NCBI RefSeq assembly: GCF_028435365.1
Contig: NZ_JAGTJJ010000027.1
Span: 98,168-162,167, forward strand
DNA from: Polyangium jinanense
GTDB lineage: Bacteria; Myxococcota; Polyangia; Polyangiales; Polyangiaceae
DNA length: 64,000 nucleotides
Direction: 5' to 3'
The notes beneath the pieces were generated by a model. That model did no database searches and had not been told where the DNA came from. It saw only the letters and a list, made by a program, of their open reading frames with translations. The translations under genes were made by a program, and so were the position numbers. Below are positions 28,817 through 38,061 of the stretch, one piece after another (position 1 is the first letter of the stretch; the number at the start of each line of letters is the position of its first letter).

Positions 28817-29467
28817 CTAGCTCTTCTTACGCGGAAGAACCTTCGCCGACGCAGGCTCGGGCGGCGGCGTCACCGGGCTGCTCCGGTATGGCAGCGTCGT
28901 TCGCAGCACCTCGCGTGGGATGTGCGGCACCGGCACGTGGGGACCTGACGCGGCCATCTCCTTCTCGATTGCGTCGATCGTCTCGGAGCCGACCCTTCGC
29001 GCGGGCTCGACTGAGATCTCTGGTGACGTGTCCCGGCCGCGCCGCGACCTTCGGCTCGACGCGGCTGGCACCATCTCGCCCGCGTGCGCCACCTTCTCGG
29101 CTGCGCGGTTGATCATTGGCTCGATCGCGCGGAGGCCGATCCGGAGTGCGTTCGTCACACGCCGCGCCTCCGTGCCGCCCCGCACGACGAGACAGAGCAC
29201 GGCCCGGTTTGCCGCCACGCCGACGTGACAGTCGAGTCCTAGCGTGCCTGCTCGTGACACGAGCTCGCCGTGCGCGAGCCGGACCAGGACGACGCGATCC
29301 GTGCCTGCTACGACGTCTGCGGCCGACGAGAGCGTCTTTCGCGCTCCCTCGGGGATCTCCCGCGGCCCTCCCTTCGTGACGAGCTCGCCACGACGGGAGA
29401 GCACGAACGCATAGATCGCGTCCGCGTCGACCCGGACACGCTCCACGACGTCATCGAGTTGAGACAT
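28817..29467 (-). CDS. Unidentified protein, possibly Roadblock/LC7-like
   Basis: 216 residues. The first 110 have the alternating helix/strand pattern and length of a small regulatory alpha/beta domain (IYAFVLSRRGELVTKGG, RVVLVRLAHGELVSRAG, VCLVVRGGTEARRV region), which resembles Roadblock/LC7 proteins such as MglB that act on small GTPases. The last 100 residues are a disordered Arg/Pro/Ser tail with a basic end (VLPRKKS). The assignment is weak. It is transcribed in the same direction as proS, 45 bp downstream of it. Confidence 0.55.
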   Translation of the reverse strand: MSQLDDVVERVRVDADAIYAFVLSRRGELVTKGGPREIPEGARKTLSSAADVVAGTDRVVLVRLAHGELVSRAGTLGLDCHVGVAANRAVLCLVVRGGTEARRVTNALRIGLRAIEPMINRAAEKVAHAGEMVPAASSRRSRRGRDTSPEISVEPARRVGSETIDAIEKEMAASGPHVPVPHIPREVLRTTLPYRSSPVTPPPEPASAKVLPRKKS

Positions 29468-29512
29468 TGCCCCTGAGTCTACCAGGGGCGGGCGCCCTCG
29501 CGTCGGACAACC

Positions 29513-31075
29513 TCAGTACGACTTCGCGAACACCACCCGCTGCCGGCTCGGCTTCCCGGACACGATGCAGCGCCCCTCTTCTTGGAGGTCCTTCGCGTCG
29601 GCCACGCCATCGATCCCCGTCAGCGGGATGCAGCGGATCGTCACCTTGAACTTGTCCTTCAGATGCGCCTCGACCTCGGGCTCGCCCGACCAGTGCGCGA
29701 GCGCGAACCCGCCGTGGATCTCGGGCTTGTCCTCGTTCTTGGCGGTGAAGAACTTTTCGAAGTCCTTCATGTCGTCGATGCGCTTCGTGTTCGCGGCGCG
29801 GTTCTGCTTGGCCTTTGCGAGCAGACCGCTCTGGATGTCGGCGAGGATCTCGGGGATCTTCGTGACGAGCTCGGCGCGCCCGAGCGTCGCCTTGTCCTTC
29901 GTCCCGCGATCGCGGCGCGCCACCATCACCACGTTCCCGTCGACGTCGCGCGGACCGATCTCGATCCGGATCGGCGCGCCCTTCTTGATCCACTCCCACT
30001 GCTTGTCGCCGCCGCGGATGTCGCGCTTGTCGACCTCGACCTCGATCGGCCGACCTGCGTAGCTCGTGTTCCTGAGCTCCGCCGCGACCGCGTCGACGTA
30101 CTCCATCACCTTCGCCTTCGTGTCGTCGCCGCGCAGCACGGGCAGGATGACCACGTGCGCGGGCGCGAGCCGCGGCGGCAGGATCAGCCCGTCGTCATCC
30201 GCGTGCGTCATCACGAGGCCGCCGACGAGCCGCGTCGACACGCCCCACGACGTCGTCCACGCGTACTCCTCCGTCTCCTTCGCCGTCTGGAACTTGATCC
30301 CGCTCGCCTTGGCGAAGTTCTGCCCGAGGAAGTGCGACGTCCCGGCTTGCAGCGCCTTGCGGTCCTGCATCATCGCCTCGATCGCGTACGTGTCGACCGC
30401 GCCGGGGAACCGCTCGCTCGCCGTCTTCGGCCCCTTGATCACGGGCATCGCCATGAACTCCTCGGCGAACGTCGCGTACACGTCGAGCATCTGCCTCGTC
30501 TCCGCGCGCGCCTCCTCCTCGGTCGCGTGCGCCGTGTGCCCCTCTTGCCAGAGGAACTCCGCCGTCCGCAAAAAGAGCCTCGTACGAAGCTCCCAGCGCA
30601 CCACGTTCGCCCACTGGTTGATGAGCAGCGGCAGATCTCGGTAGCTCTGCACCCAGCTCGCGAACGCCGCGCCGATGATCGTCTCCGACGTCGGACGCAC
30701 GATGAGCGGCTCTTCGAGCTTCGCCTCGGGATCCGGCACGAGCCCGCCCTCGGGCCCGGCGACGAGACGGTGGTGCGTCACGATCGCACACTCCTTCGCG
30801 AACCCCTCGACGTGCTCCGCCTCTTTCTCGAGGAAGGACTTCGGGATGAAGAGCGGGAAGTACGCGTTCTTGTGGCCCGTGGCCTTGAACATCCGGTCGA
30901 GCTCGCGCTGGATGTTCTCCCAGAGCGCGTAGCCCCACGGCTTGATCACCATGCAGCCGCGCACGGGCGAGCTCTCGGCGAGATCGGCGGCGCGCACGAC
31001 CTGCTGGTACCACTCGGCGTAGTCCTCGGCGCGGGTCGGGCTGATGGCAGTCTTCGGGGCGTCGTTCTTGGCCAC
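29513..31075 (-). CDS. proS: Prolyl-tRNA synthetase, archaeal/eukaryotic-like type
   Basis: Charges tRNA-Pro. 520 residues without the editing insertion found in the common bacterial type. Class II motifs are visible (RPTSETIIGAAF, WELRTRLFLRTAEFLWQEGHTA, motif 3 region WGVSTRLVGGLVM), then an anticodon-binding domain and a C-terminal extension ending in ...VVFAKSY; a C-terminal tyrosine is characteristic of this type. GTG 31075 has GGAGGA six bases upstream. It is divergent from the cyanophycin operon across 127 bp. Confidence 0.95.
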   Translation of the reverse strand: MAKNDAPKTAISPTRAEDYAEWYQQVVRAADLAESSPVRGCMVIKPWGYALWENIQRELDRMFKATGHKNAYFPLFIPKSFLEKEAEHVEGFAKECAIVTHHRLVAGPEGGLVPDPEAKLEEPLIVRPTSETIIGAAFASWVQSYRDLPLLINQWANVVRWELRTRLFLRTAEFLWQEGHTAHATEEEARAETRQMLDVYATFAEEFMAMPVIKGPKTASERFPGAVDTYAIEAMMQDRKALQAGTSHFLGQNFAKASGIKFQTAKETEEYAWTTSWGVSTRLVGGLVMTHADDDGLILPPRLAPAHVVILPVLRGDDTKAKVMEYVDAVAAELRNTSYAGRPIEVEVDKRDIRGGDKQWEWIKKGAPIRIEIGPRDVDGNVVMVARRDRGTKDKATLGRAELVTKIPEILADIQSGLLAKAKQNRAANTKRIDDMKDFEKFFTAKNEDKPEIHGGFALAHWSGEPEVEAHLKDKFKVTIRCIPLTGIDGVADAKDLQEEGRCIVSGKPSRQRVVFAKSY

Positions 31076-31202
31076 AGTCGTTCCTCCGCGGCCGCCTCTA
31101 TCACTTTTCCGGCGAGAGGGCGAACAAGCGAACACGAGCCCCCCGCAAACTTACCCCAAACCCCTCCGCGAAAAACGGGAACCGTGATAACCGTGGCGCG
31201 CC

Positions 31203-32078
31203 TTGGCCCACGACAAGCCCGAAGCGAGCGCGCCCGGCGCGCACGGTAAAGATGGCCATCTCCAGCGCGGACCCCTCATCGCCATCGGCGGTGCGGAGGA
31301 CAAAGTCGGCGCGCGGAACGTCCTGCGTGAAGTCGTCCGTCACGCGGGCGGCCCGAAGCAAGCACGGATCGCTGTCTTCCCCACGGCCTCCAGCATCCCC
31401 ACCGAGCTCGCGGGGACCTACGAGGCGATCTTCCGCGAGCTCGGCGCCGACGTGCACGTCGTCCGCATCGAGACGCGCGCCGACGGCGAGGATCCACGCA
31501 CCCTCGCGCTCATCCAGGAGATGACCGGCATCTTCTTCACGGGCGGCGATCAAGGCCGCATCGTGACGATGCTTGGCGGCACCGAGCTCGCGCGCACCAT
31601 CCGCCGCGCGCACCGGGGCGGCTGCGTCGTCGCCGGCACCTCCGCGGGCGCGAGCGTCCTCTGCGACCACATGATCGCGCAGGGCAAGAAGGGCTACGCG
31701 CCGCGCCGCGAGCTCGTCATGCTCGCGCCGGGACTCGGGCTCACGCGCAAGCTCGTCATCGACCAGCACTTCGCGCAGCGCCACCGCATCGGCCGCCTCT
31801 TCTCCGCCGTCGCGATGAACCCCTTCTTGATCGGCGTCGGCATCGACGAGGACACGGCGATCGTCCTGCGCGCCGACAAGAAGATGGACGTCATCGGCCG
31901 CGGCACGGTCACGGTCATCGACGGCTCGAAGATCCAGCACACCGACATCCACGAGGTCCCGCGAAACTCGTCCGCGGCGCTGCTTGGTTTGTCCGTCCAC
32001 GTCCTCACGCAGGGCTGCGGCTACGACATCGACGGCCGCCAGCCCTCGTGGCCATCCCGCAGCAAAGAGGCACCGTGA
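31203..32078 (+). CDS. cphB: Cyanophycinase
   Basis: An intracellular serine exopeptidase that degrades cyanophycin to beta-Asp-Arg dipeptides. 291 residues with the nucleophile elbow GTSAGAS (Ser147), the preceding FFTGGDQGRI loop, and the downstream DQHFAQRHRIGRL segment carrying the putative catalytic His. There is no signal peptide, so it should act on intracellular granules. The start appears to be TTG 31203. Its stop overlaps the cphA start (GTGA), giving tight synthesis-degradation coupling. Confidence 0.93.
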   Translation: MAHDKPEASAPGAHGKDGHLQRGPLIAIGGAEDKVGARNVLREVVRHAGGPKQARIAVFPTASSIPTELAGTYEAIFRELGADVHVVRIETRADGEDPRTLALIQEMTGIFFTGGDQGRIVTMLGGTELARTIRRAHRGGCVVAGTSAGASVLCDHMIAQGKKGYAPRRELVMLAPGLGLTRKLVIDQHFAQRHRIGRLFSAVAMNPFLIGVGIDEDTAIVLRADKKMDVIGRGTVTVIDGSKIQHTDIHEVPRNSSAALLGLSVHVLTQGCGYDIDGRQPSWPSRSKEAP

Positions 32079-34744
32079 AACTGCTCGAAACGCGCGTCTA
32101 CCGCGGCCCCAACCTCTACGGCTACCGCCCCGTCATTCGCCTGACCCTCGACCTCGAGGAGCTCGAGCAGTACCCGAGCAACAAGATCCCTGGCTTCGTG
32201 GATCGGCTGCTCGCCGACGTGCCCACGCTGCACGAGCACGGCTGCTCCTACGGCGAGCCCGGCGGCTTCATCCGCAGGCTCCACGACGGCACGTGGTTCG
32301 GCCACATCACCGAGCACATCGCGCTCGAGCTCCAGTGCCTCGCGGGCACGCCCGTCACGTACGGCAAGACGCGCACGGCGTACCGCGAGGGCGTCTACCA
32401 CGTCGTCTACAGTTTTGAGGAGGAGTCGGTCGGTAGGCGCGCCGGTGAGCTCGCGCTGCGTTACTTGCAGGGCCTCCTGCCCGATCACTTCCCCGATCAC
32501 CTCCCGAAGCTCGCCGACCTGAACGCCGAGATCGAGGACCTCGCGCGGCTCGCGGAGCGCATGGCGCTCGGCCCCTCGACGCGTAGCCTCGTCGACGAAG
32601 CGAAGCGCCGCGGCATCCCGACGATGCGCCTCAACAAGCACAGCCTCGTGCAGTTCGGCTGGGGCACGCATCAGAAGCGCATCCAGGCCACGGTCACGAG
32701 CGAGACGCGGCACATCGCCGTCGAGATCGCGCAGGACAAGGAGCTCACGAACTCGCTGCTCGAGCGCGCGGGCCTGCCCGTGCCGCACCAGGAGCGCGTC
32801 TACTCCGCCGACGAGGCCGCCCTTGCCGCCGAGCGCATCGGCTACCCCGTCGTCGTCAAGCCCATGGACCTCTCGCACGGCCGCGGCGTCGCGCTGAACC
32901 TCACGACGCCCGAGGCCGTGCGCGACGCGTACACCAAGGCCTACGACCTCTCGAGCTACGTCCTCGTCGAGACCTACCAGCCCGGCAAGGATCATCGCGT
33001 GCTCGTGGTGAACGGCGAAGTCGTCGCCGTCTCCGAGCGCGTGCCCGGCCATGTCGTCGGCGACGGCAAGAGCACGATCAAAGAGCTCGTCGACGTCGTG
33101 AACAGCGACCCGCGCCGCGGCGTCGGCCACGAAAAAGTCCTCACGCGGATCGAGATCGACGATCAGGCAAACCGCCTCATGAGCCAGGCCGGCATCACGC
33201 TGGAGACCGTGCTTCCCGCAGGCCAGGTCTTCGCGCTCCGCTCGACGGGCAACCTCTCCACGGGCGGCACCGCGATCGACCGCACCGACGTGATCCACCC
33301 GGACAACATCGACGTCAGCGTGCGCGCGGCGAAGGTCGTCGGCCTCGACGTCTCGGGCATCGATCTCATCTGCCCCGACATCTCGAAGAGCGTGCGCGAG
33401 CACGGCGGCGTCATCGTCGAGGTCAACGCCGCGCCCGGCTTCCGCATGCACGTCTCGCCGACCGTGGGCACGCCGCGCAACGTCGCCGCGCCCGTGCTCG
33501 ACATGCTCTTCCCGAACGGCGCGCCGGCGCGCATCCCGCTCGCGGCGATCACCGGCACGAACGGCAAGACCACGACGAGCCGCATGGTCGCGCACATCCT
33601 CAAGATGAGCGGCAAGCGCACGGGCCTCACCACGACGGACGGCATCTACATCGACGGCGAGCGCATCCTGAAGGGCGACATGACGGGCCCGTGGAGCGCG
33701 CGCGTCGTGCTCACGGATCCGACCGTCGAAGCCGCGGTGCTCGAGACCGCGCGCGGCGGCATTCTTCGTGAAGGGCTCGGCTGGGATCGGTGCGACGTCG
33801 GCGCGGTGCTCAACGTCTCGGCGGATCACCTCGGCCTCGCGGGCATCGAGACCGTCGAGGATCTCGCGTTCGTGAAGCGGCTCGTGGTCGAGGTCGTGCG
33901 GGACGGCGGCACGAGCGTGCTCAACGCCGACGATGAGCTCGTGCGCGAGATGGCGGACAAGGCAGGCGGCCGCATCATGTGGTTCACGCGCTCGCCTTCG
34001 AACGAGACCGTCCGCAAGCACGTGCGCGCGGGCGGGCGCGCGGTCGTGCTCGAGCAGGGCGTCAACGGCGACATGATCACGATCTACGACGGCGACAGGC
34101 ACGTCCCGGTCACGTGGACGCACCTCGTCCCGGCGACGTTCGAGGGCAAGGCGAAGTTCAACGTCGAGAACGCGCTCGCGGCCGCGGCGATCGCCTTCTC
34201 GATGGGCGTCTCGCTCGAGCACATCCGCCAGGGCCTGCGCACGTTCACGACCTCGTTCTTCCAGGCGCCCGGCCGCTGCAACGTCTTCGACGAGCACCCG
34301 TTCCGCGTGATCGTCGACTACGGCCACAACGCGGCGGCGATGGCGAAGATGGCCGAGCTCGTCCTGGGCCTCCGGCGCGAGCGCTCGATCGGCGTGCTCA
34401 TGGCCGCGGGTGATCGGCGCGACGACGACATCCGCGCGGTCGGCCGCGAGGCGGCGCGCGCGTTCGACGTGGTCATCGCGAAGGAGGATGCGGCGCGCAG
34501 AGGCCGCAAGCCCGGCGAGATCGCGTCGCTCCTCGCGGAAGGCGCGCGGGAGGCGGGCAAGAGCGAGGAGCACATCCTGAAGAAGCTCGACGAGAAGGAG
34601 GCCGTGGAGACGGCGCTCTCGATGGCGCGGCCGGGCGATCTCGTGGTGGTGTTCGCGGACGACGTCACGGCCTGCTGGAAGCAGGTCATTTACTGGGGGA
34701 AGGAGCGCACGTCGCACCTGCCTTCCCTGCCGGACGAGGCCTGA
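32075..34744 (+). CDS. cphA: Cyanophycin synthetase
   Basis: Polymerises aspartate and arginine into the nitrogen-storage polymer cyanophycin using ATP. 889 residues in the normal three-part layout: an N-terminal domain beginning LLETRVYRGPNLYGYRPV, an ATP-grasp domain (about residues 210-480, with VVVKPMDLSHGRGVALNL and EVNAAPGFRMH), and a Mur-ligase-like domain with P-loop GTNGKTTT near residue 493 and VDYGHNAAAM. GTG 32075 has GAGG upstream and overlaps the cphB stop. It is full length with no missing motif that I can see, so synthesis looks functional. Confidence 0.95.
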   Translation: MKLLETRVYRGPNLYGYRPVIRLTLDLEELEQYPSNKIPGFVDRLLADVPTLHEHGCSYGEPGGFIRRLHDGTWFGHITEHIALELQCLAGTPVTYGKTRTAYREGVYHVVYSFEEESVGRRAGELALRYLQGLLPDHFPDHLPKLADLNAEIEDLARLAERMALGPSTRSLVDEAKRRGIPTMRLNKHSLVQFGWGTHQKRIQATVTSETRHIAVEIAQDKELTNSLLERAGLPVPHQERVYSADEAALAAERIGYPVVVKPMDLSHGRGVALNLTTPEAVRDAYTKAYDLSSYVLVETYQPGKDHRVLVVNGEVVAVSERVPGHVVGDGKSTIKELVDVVNSDPRRGVGHEKVLTRIEIDDQANRLMSQAGITLETVLPAGQVFALRSTGNLSTGGTAIDRTDVIHPDNIDVSVRAAKVVGLDVSGIDLICPDISKSVREHGGVIVEVNAAPGFRMHVSPTVGTPRNVAAPVLDMLFPNGAPARIPLAAITGTNGKTTTSRMVAHILKMSGKRTGLTTTDGIYIDGERILKGDMTGPWSARVVLTDPTVEAAVLETARGGILREGLGWDRCDVGAVLNVSADHLGLAGIETVEDLAFVKRLVVEVVRDGGTSVLNADDELVREMADKAGGRIMWFTRSPSNETVRKHVRAGGRAVVLEQGVNGDMITIYDGDRHVPVTWTHLVPATFEGKAKFNVENALAAAAIAFSMGVSLEHIRQGLRTFTTSFFQAPGRCNVFDEHPFRVIVDYGHNAAAMAKMAELVLGLRRERSIGVLMAAGDRRDDDIRAVGREAARAFDVVIAKEDAARRGRKPGEIASLLAEGAREAGKSEEHILKKLDEKEAVETALSMARPGDLVVVFADDVTACWKQVIYWGKERTSHLPSLPDEA

Positions 34745-34746
34745 AC

Positions 34747-35640
34747 GTGAAATACGCCATTCTGACGCACGGGGGCGCGGCCTCGCCGCACGTCCATTCG
34801 GACGGCTGCGTGAAGGCCGCGGAGTCGGCGCGCTCGGTGCTGGAGCGCGGCGGTGACGCGCTCGAAGCGGCGCTCGCGGCGACGGTCATCCTGGAGGACG
34901 ATCCGCGCTTCAATGCGGGGACGGGCTCGAACCTGCGTTTCGATGGGAACACCATTGAAATGGACGCGTCCGTGATGACGAGCGACGCGAGGTTTGGCGC
35001 GGTCGCCTGCATTCAGCGCGTGAAGAATCCGATCCTCGTCGCGGCGAAGGTGATGGAGACGCCGCATTTGCTGCTCGTGGGGGACGGTGCGACGCAGTTT
35101 GCCCGGGCGCATCGGTTCCCCGATTACGATCCGCTCACGGAGAAGGCGCAGGCCAAACATGCGCGGGCGATGGCGGAGCTCCGGGGCCAGGGCGACGGCG
35201 ATTATGCGGCGGACGCGGCGCCGTGGCTTTCGATCGACTGGAAGTCGCTGTGGAACTTCGGCGCGGAGGCGCCTTTCCAGGACACCGTGGGCGCGGTCGT
35301 GCGGGACAGCCAGGGAAGGTTCGCGGCGACCGCGTCGACGGGCGGGACGGTGTACATGCTGAAGGGCCGCGTGGGCGATTCGCCCCTCATGGGCTGCGGC
35401 GTCTACGCGGGCCCGGCGGGCGCGGTGGCCGCGACGGGCGTGGGCGAGGAGATCGTGCGGCGGTTCCTGTCGAAGACGGTCTACGACTGGCTCGAAGAGG
35501 GCATTCCGGCCGCGCGCGCGGCCCAGCGGGGCATTGCGAAGTTCCCCGAGATCGTGGACGTGGGCTTGCTCGTGGCCTCGCGCGACGGGCAGGCGATTGC
35601 TTCCAATCGAAACATGGCGAGCGCTCTGCTCGTGGGATGA
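34747..35640 (+). CDS. Plant-type isoaspartyl peptidase / L-asparaginase
   Basis: An N-terminal-nucleophile hydrolase of 297 residues. It should self-cleave before Thr180 in FQDTVGAVV. It also has the N-terminal HGGAAS, FNAGTGSN and EMDASVM segments of the family, and GGTVYMLKGRVGDSPLMG in the beta subunit. It follows cphA by two bases, so the natural role is probably hydrolysis of the beta-Asp-Arg dipeptide released by CphB, giving free Asp and Arg. No signal peptide is present. Confidence 0.93.
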   Translation: MKYAILTHGGAASPHVHSDGCVKAAESARSVLERGGDALEAALAATVILEDDPRFNAGTGSNLRFDGNTIEMDASVMTSDARFGAVACIQRVKNPILVAAKVMETPHLLLVGDGATQFARAHRFPDYDPLTEKAQAKHARAMAELRGQGDGDYAADAAPWLSIDWKSLWNFGAEAPFQDTVGAVVRDSQGRFAATASTGGTVYMLKGRVGDSPLMGCGVYAGPAGAVAATGVGEEIVRRFLSKTVYDWLEEGIPAARAAQRGIAKFPEIVDVGLLVASRDGQAIASNRNMASALLVG

Positions 35641-35643
35641 GCG

Positions 35644-36531
35644 ATGCGCAATCAGCCTCCGTTCTCCTGTCCGCAATGCGGTGACACGGGCCTGGGCGGA
35701 GACAAGTGCCTCCGCTGCAAGCTCGAGCTCGTGGACAAGGCCGGCGTCCCGGCGCTCTCTCCGCCCGCGGTGTTCCTGGGGCACCCGACGTTCGCGGCAT
35801 TCGTGGACCCGTGGGCGCGGTGGATCGCGATCATCGCGTTCGTGCTGACGTTCTTCACGTCGCACCAGTACGGGACCGGTAACGTCGAACTGGTCGTGCT
35901 CTTGATCGGCGTGCAGGTCGTGGTCTGGGGTGGGATTTACGCGGCGTATCGATCCTTCATCGGCGCGCGCATCAAGCGCCTTCGCGCGCGCCTCCGCGTC
36001 CTGCAAGCGCGCATTGCTTCTGCGCCCGCGGTGGCCCCGATCGGGTCGGCGAGCGGGGTGTGCCGGGTGCGGGGTCGGGTCCGGGTCCTCGAGCCCGTAA
36101 AGGGTCCGCTCGGCCAGCCGGTCGCGGCGTTCCTGGAGCGCCGTAAGCGGCAGACGGTTGGGCTCGTCTCGGCGAAGCGCGGGACGCAGGTCGAAGCGGT
36201 GACGGCCGTGACCGTGGAGGAACTGAGCGCGGCAGGCGTGTTCCTGGTCGAAGACGAGTCCGGCACGGCGCTCGTGGACGACGACGCATTCGTGGTCGCG
36301 CAGCTCGGCGGGACGGCGAAGGACTGGAACGAGCCGCTATCCATCGTGGTGAACGACGGCGACGAGATCGAGGTCTTCGGGCCAGCGGAGTGGAGGTCGG
36401 GGGCGGGGTTGCCGGGGCACGCGAGCCAGGGCGGGTATCGCGACGGGGGGAACGTGCTCGCGTTCGACGGGAAGCCGGCGGAGCGGGTGGTGATCCTGGC
36501 GAAGAGTGCGGCTGTGATCGTGAATGCTTGA
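35644..36531 (+). CDS. Zinc-ribbon membrane protein with a GIDE/BAM-like domain
   Basis: 295 residues. An N-terminal zinc ribbon (CPQCGDTG, CLRCK) is followed by two membrane helices (about residues 58-100), a short basic coiled segment, and a beta-rich domain (GVCRVRGRVRVLEP, PLGQPVAAFLE, LVDDDAFVV) that resembles the domain found in GIDE/MUL1-type membrane proteins. The function in bacteria is unknown. It starts three bases after the peptidase stop and may be part of the cyanophycin transcript. Confidence 0.6.
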   Translation: MRNQPPFSCPQCGDTGLGGDKCLRCKLELVDKAGVPALSPPAVFLGHPTFAAFVDPWARWIAIIAFVLTFFTSHQYGTGNVELVVLLIGVQVVVWGGIYAAYRSFIGARIKRLRARLRVLQARIASAPAVAPIGSASGVCRVRGRVRVLEPVKGPLGQPVAAFLERRKRQTVGLVSAKRGTQVEAVTAVTVEELSAAGVFLVEDESGTALVDDDAFVVAQLGGTAKDWNEPLSIVVNDGDEIEVFGPAEWRSGAGLPGHASQGGYRDGGNVLAFDGKPAERVVILAKSAAVIVNA

Positions 36532-36594
36532 GTTCGGCGATCGATCGTATTTCCCCTTGCCCTCCCCGTCCCTTCTTCCGTAACCTCCCACCCC

Positions 36595-37329
36595 ATGCGA
36601 AAACTCAGCCGCGCCGCCTCCGGCGCCCGCCATGTCCGCTGGAGCAGCGAGATCCTCCGGACGATGATCGCTCATCTGGACGTCAACGATCGCCTCTCCG
36701 AGGTTCAAAAGAAGGCCCTCGCGGCGGAAATCGAGGTGCTCGGGCCGCGGGTCGAGGGGCTCGAAAGCGCCGTCGCTCCCTATCGCGCCTTCGTCGAGCA
36801 CGCGCACCTCGACATTCGCGCGCGTCAGCGCGTCGCCAATTTTCTTTGCGACGAGGCCCAGCGCGCGGCCGATGGGGCCATGCGCCCGCATCGCAAGGAC
36901 ATCGACAGCATTCTGCCGGGCGGGTTCGGCGCCATTCTCGCGAAAACCTCCCTCTCGCGTGTCCTCCGCGCCGGTCACGCGAAGACCGTCGAGCACGCCG
37001 AACGCGCGGCCAGCGCGCTTCGCTCGCTCCCCGCGAAGATCCCGGGCACGGGGCCGCTCGCCGATACCCTCGATCAGGCCGCGAACCTGCTGCGCACCTT
37101 CAACAAGTCCGCCAACGCGCTCGAGGAGCAACGAACGCCCCTCCGCGCCGCCGTGAACAAGGGCATCTTCGACCTGCGCGAGACGCTCGATCAAATCGAT
37201 GGCCGCCTCCGCACGCACTTCTCGCAGGACTTCATCGACAGCCTGTATCCGGAGCTCAACAAGTCGGGCTCGGCCGTCGCCGATGAGGACGACGAGGACG
37301 ACGACGCCTCCGCGCCCCCCGAGGGCTGA
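36595..37329 (+). CDS. Helical protein of unknown function
   Basis: 244 residues, almost entirely predicted helix, with no membrane segment or signal peptide. A conserved-looking central piece (ARQRVANFLCDEAQRAADGAMRP, given only as a landmark in parts: ARQRVANFL, CDEAQRAADG) and an acidic C-terminus (DEDDEDDDASAPPEG) can be seen. No family is recognised. It stands 63 bp after the previous gene, and the DNA after it holds tandem repeats. Confidence 0.6.
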   Translation: MRKLSRAASGARHVRWSSEILRTMIAHLDVNDRLSEVQKKALAAEIEVLGPRVEGLESAVAPYRAFVEHAHLDIRARQRVANFLCDEAQRAADGAMRPHRKDIDSILPGGFGAILAKTSLSRVLRAGHAKTVEHAERAASALRSLPAKIPGTGPLADTLDQAANLLRTFNKSANALEEQRTPLRAAVNKGIFDLRETLDQIDGRLRTHFSQDFIDSLYPELNKSGSAVADEDDEDDDASAPPEG

Positions 37330-37632
37330 CCCGCCGCGAGGCCCGCCCGTCCAAGCGGACGGAGGCCCCGCTCCCACCCCGCGCTCCACCCGTCCAAACG
37401 GAACGCGTGATCTGCGCCACCCCGCGCTCCACCCGTCCGAACGGAACGCGTGATCTGCGCCACCACAAGATCCACCCGTCCGAACGGACGGGCGCCCCTC
37501 GCGGCCTCGCAGATCAGCCCGTCACACCGGACGAGCGCTCCGCCGACGCGCGCGCATGCCACGGTCAGCTTTGCCAGTCGATACCCTGCTCCCCGTCGCG
37601 ACGCTCCCCTACCCCGGATACAGTGCTCCTGC
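37330..37632. repeat. Intergenic region with a second 43-bp tandem array and CGTCCG hairpins
   Basis: Two full 43-bp units (starting near 37378 and 37421, each opening CACCCCGCGCTCCACCCGTC) and a diverged third unit (from about 37464). The third unit contains the perfect hairpin CCCGTCCG-aa-CGGACGGG, and a related one (CCGTCC/GGACGG) precedes the array near 37349. The unit sequence differs from the 8561-8800 array, but the period is the same. I see no coding frame that I trust. Confidence 0.75.
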
Positions 37633-38052
37633 ATGGGCGCCACGGACGACGACGCGAGCGGTCGGCGGAGCATCGGTCCGCACCTCGCCTGGGTCGAGCC
37701 ACCCGACGTGCTGCACACGCGCATCGACGGGGACATCACGCGCGAGCACGTGGAGGAACTCCTCGACGCGCTCGCCACCTTCCCGCCCGCTTGGCGCATC
37801 TACATCCTCCGCGACGCGCGGGGGGGCGGGGCGCCCACGCGTGAGGCCCGCGAGGCCCTCGTCAAGGGCCTGCCCCTCGACCAAATCGCCGCCGTAGTCA
37901 GCTACGGCGCCTCGTTCCAGACCCGCACGCTCCTCACGATGCTCAACCACGCCATGCGTGTCCTTCGTCCGGGTAAAACGCGTTTCATATTCGTCGAAAC
38001 CGAGGCCGAAGCGCGCGCGTTCCTCGAAGCCGACCGCGCGCGGCGGGCGTGA
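37633..38052 (+). CDS. STAS/SEC14-like small protein
   Basis: 139 residues with a beta-alpha pattern like the STAS/SEC14-type single-domain proteins common in myxobacteria (VEPPDVLHTRIDGDIT, WRIYILRDARGGG, AAVVSYGASFQTRTLL, TRFIFVETEAEARAFLEA). Such proteins are of unknown or regulatory role. ATG 37633 opens the conserved region; upstream frame is repeat DNA. Repeat copy D begins about 10 bp after the stop. Confidence 0.6.
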   Translation: MGATDDDASGRRSIGPHLAWVEPPDVLHTRIDGDITREHVEELLDALATFPPAWRIYILRDARGGGAPTREAREALVKGLPLDQIAAVVSYGASFQTRTLLTMLNHAMRVLRPGKTRFIFVETEAEARAFLEADRARRA

Positions 38053-38061
38053 CCCCGGGGC

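Noticed and set aside
32021..34717. Long open frame opposite cphA
   Set aside because: Same antisense effect; the plus strand encodes a complete cyanophycin synthetase.
37191..37799. Minus-strand open frame through the 43-bp repeats
   Set aside because: Consists of translated repeat units and antisense of two better genes; no motif or start signal.
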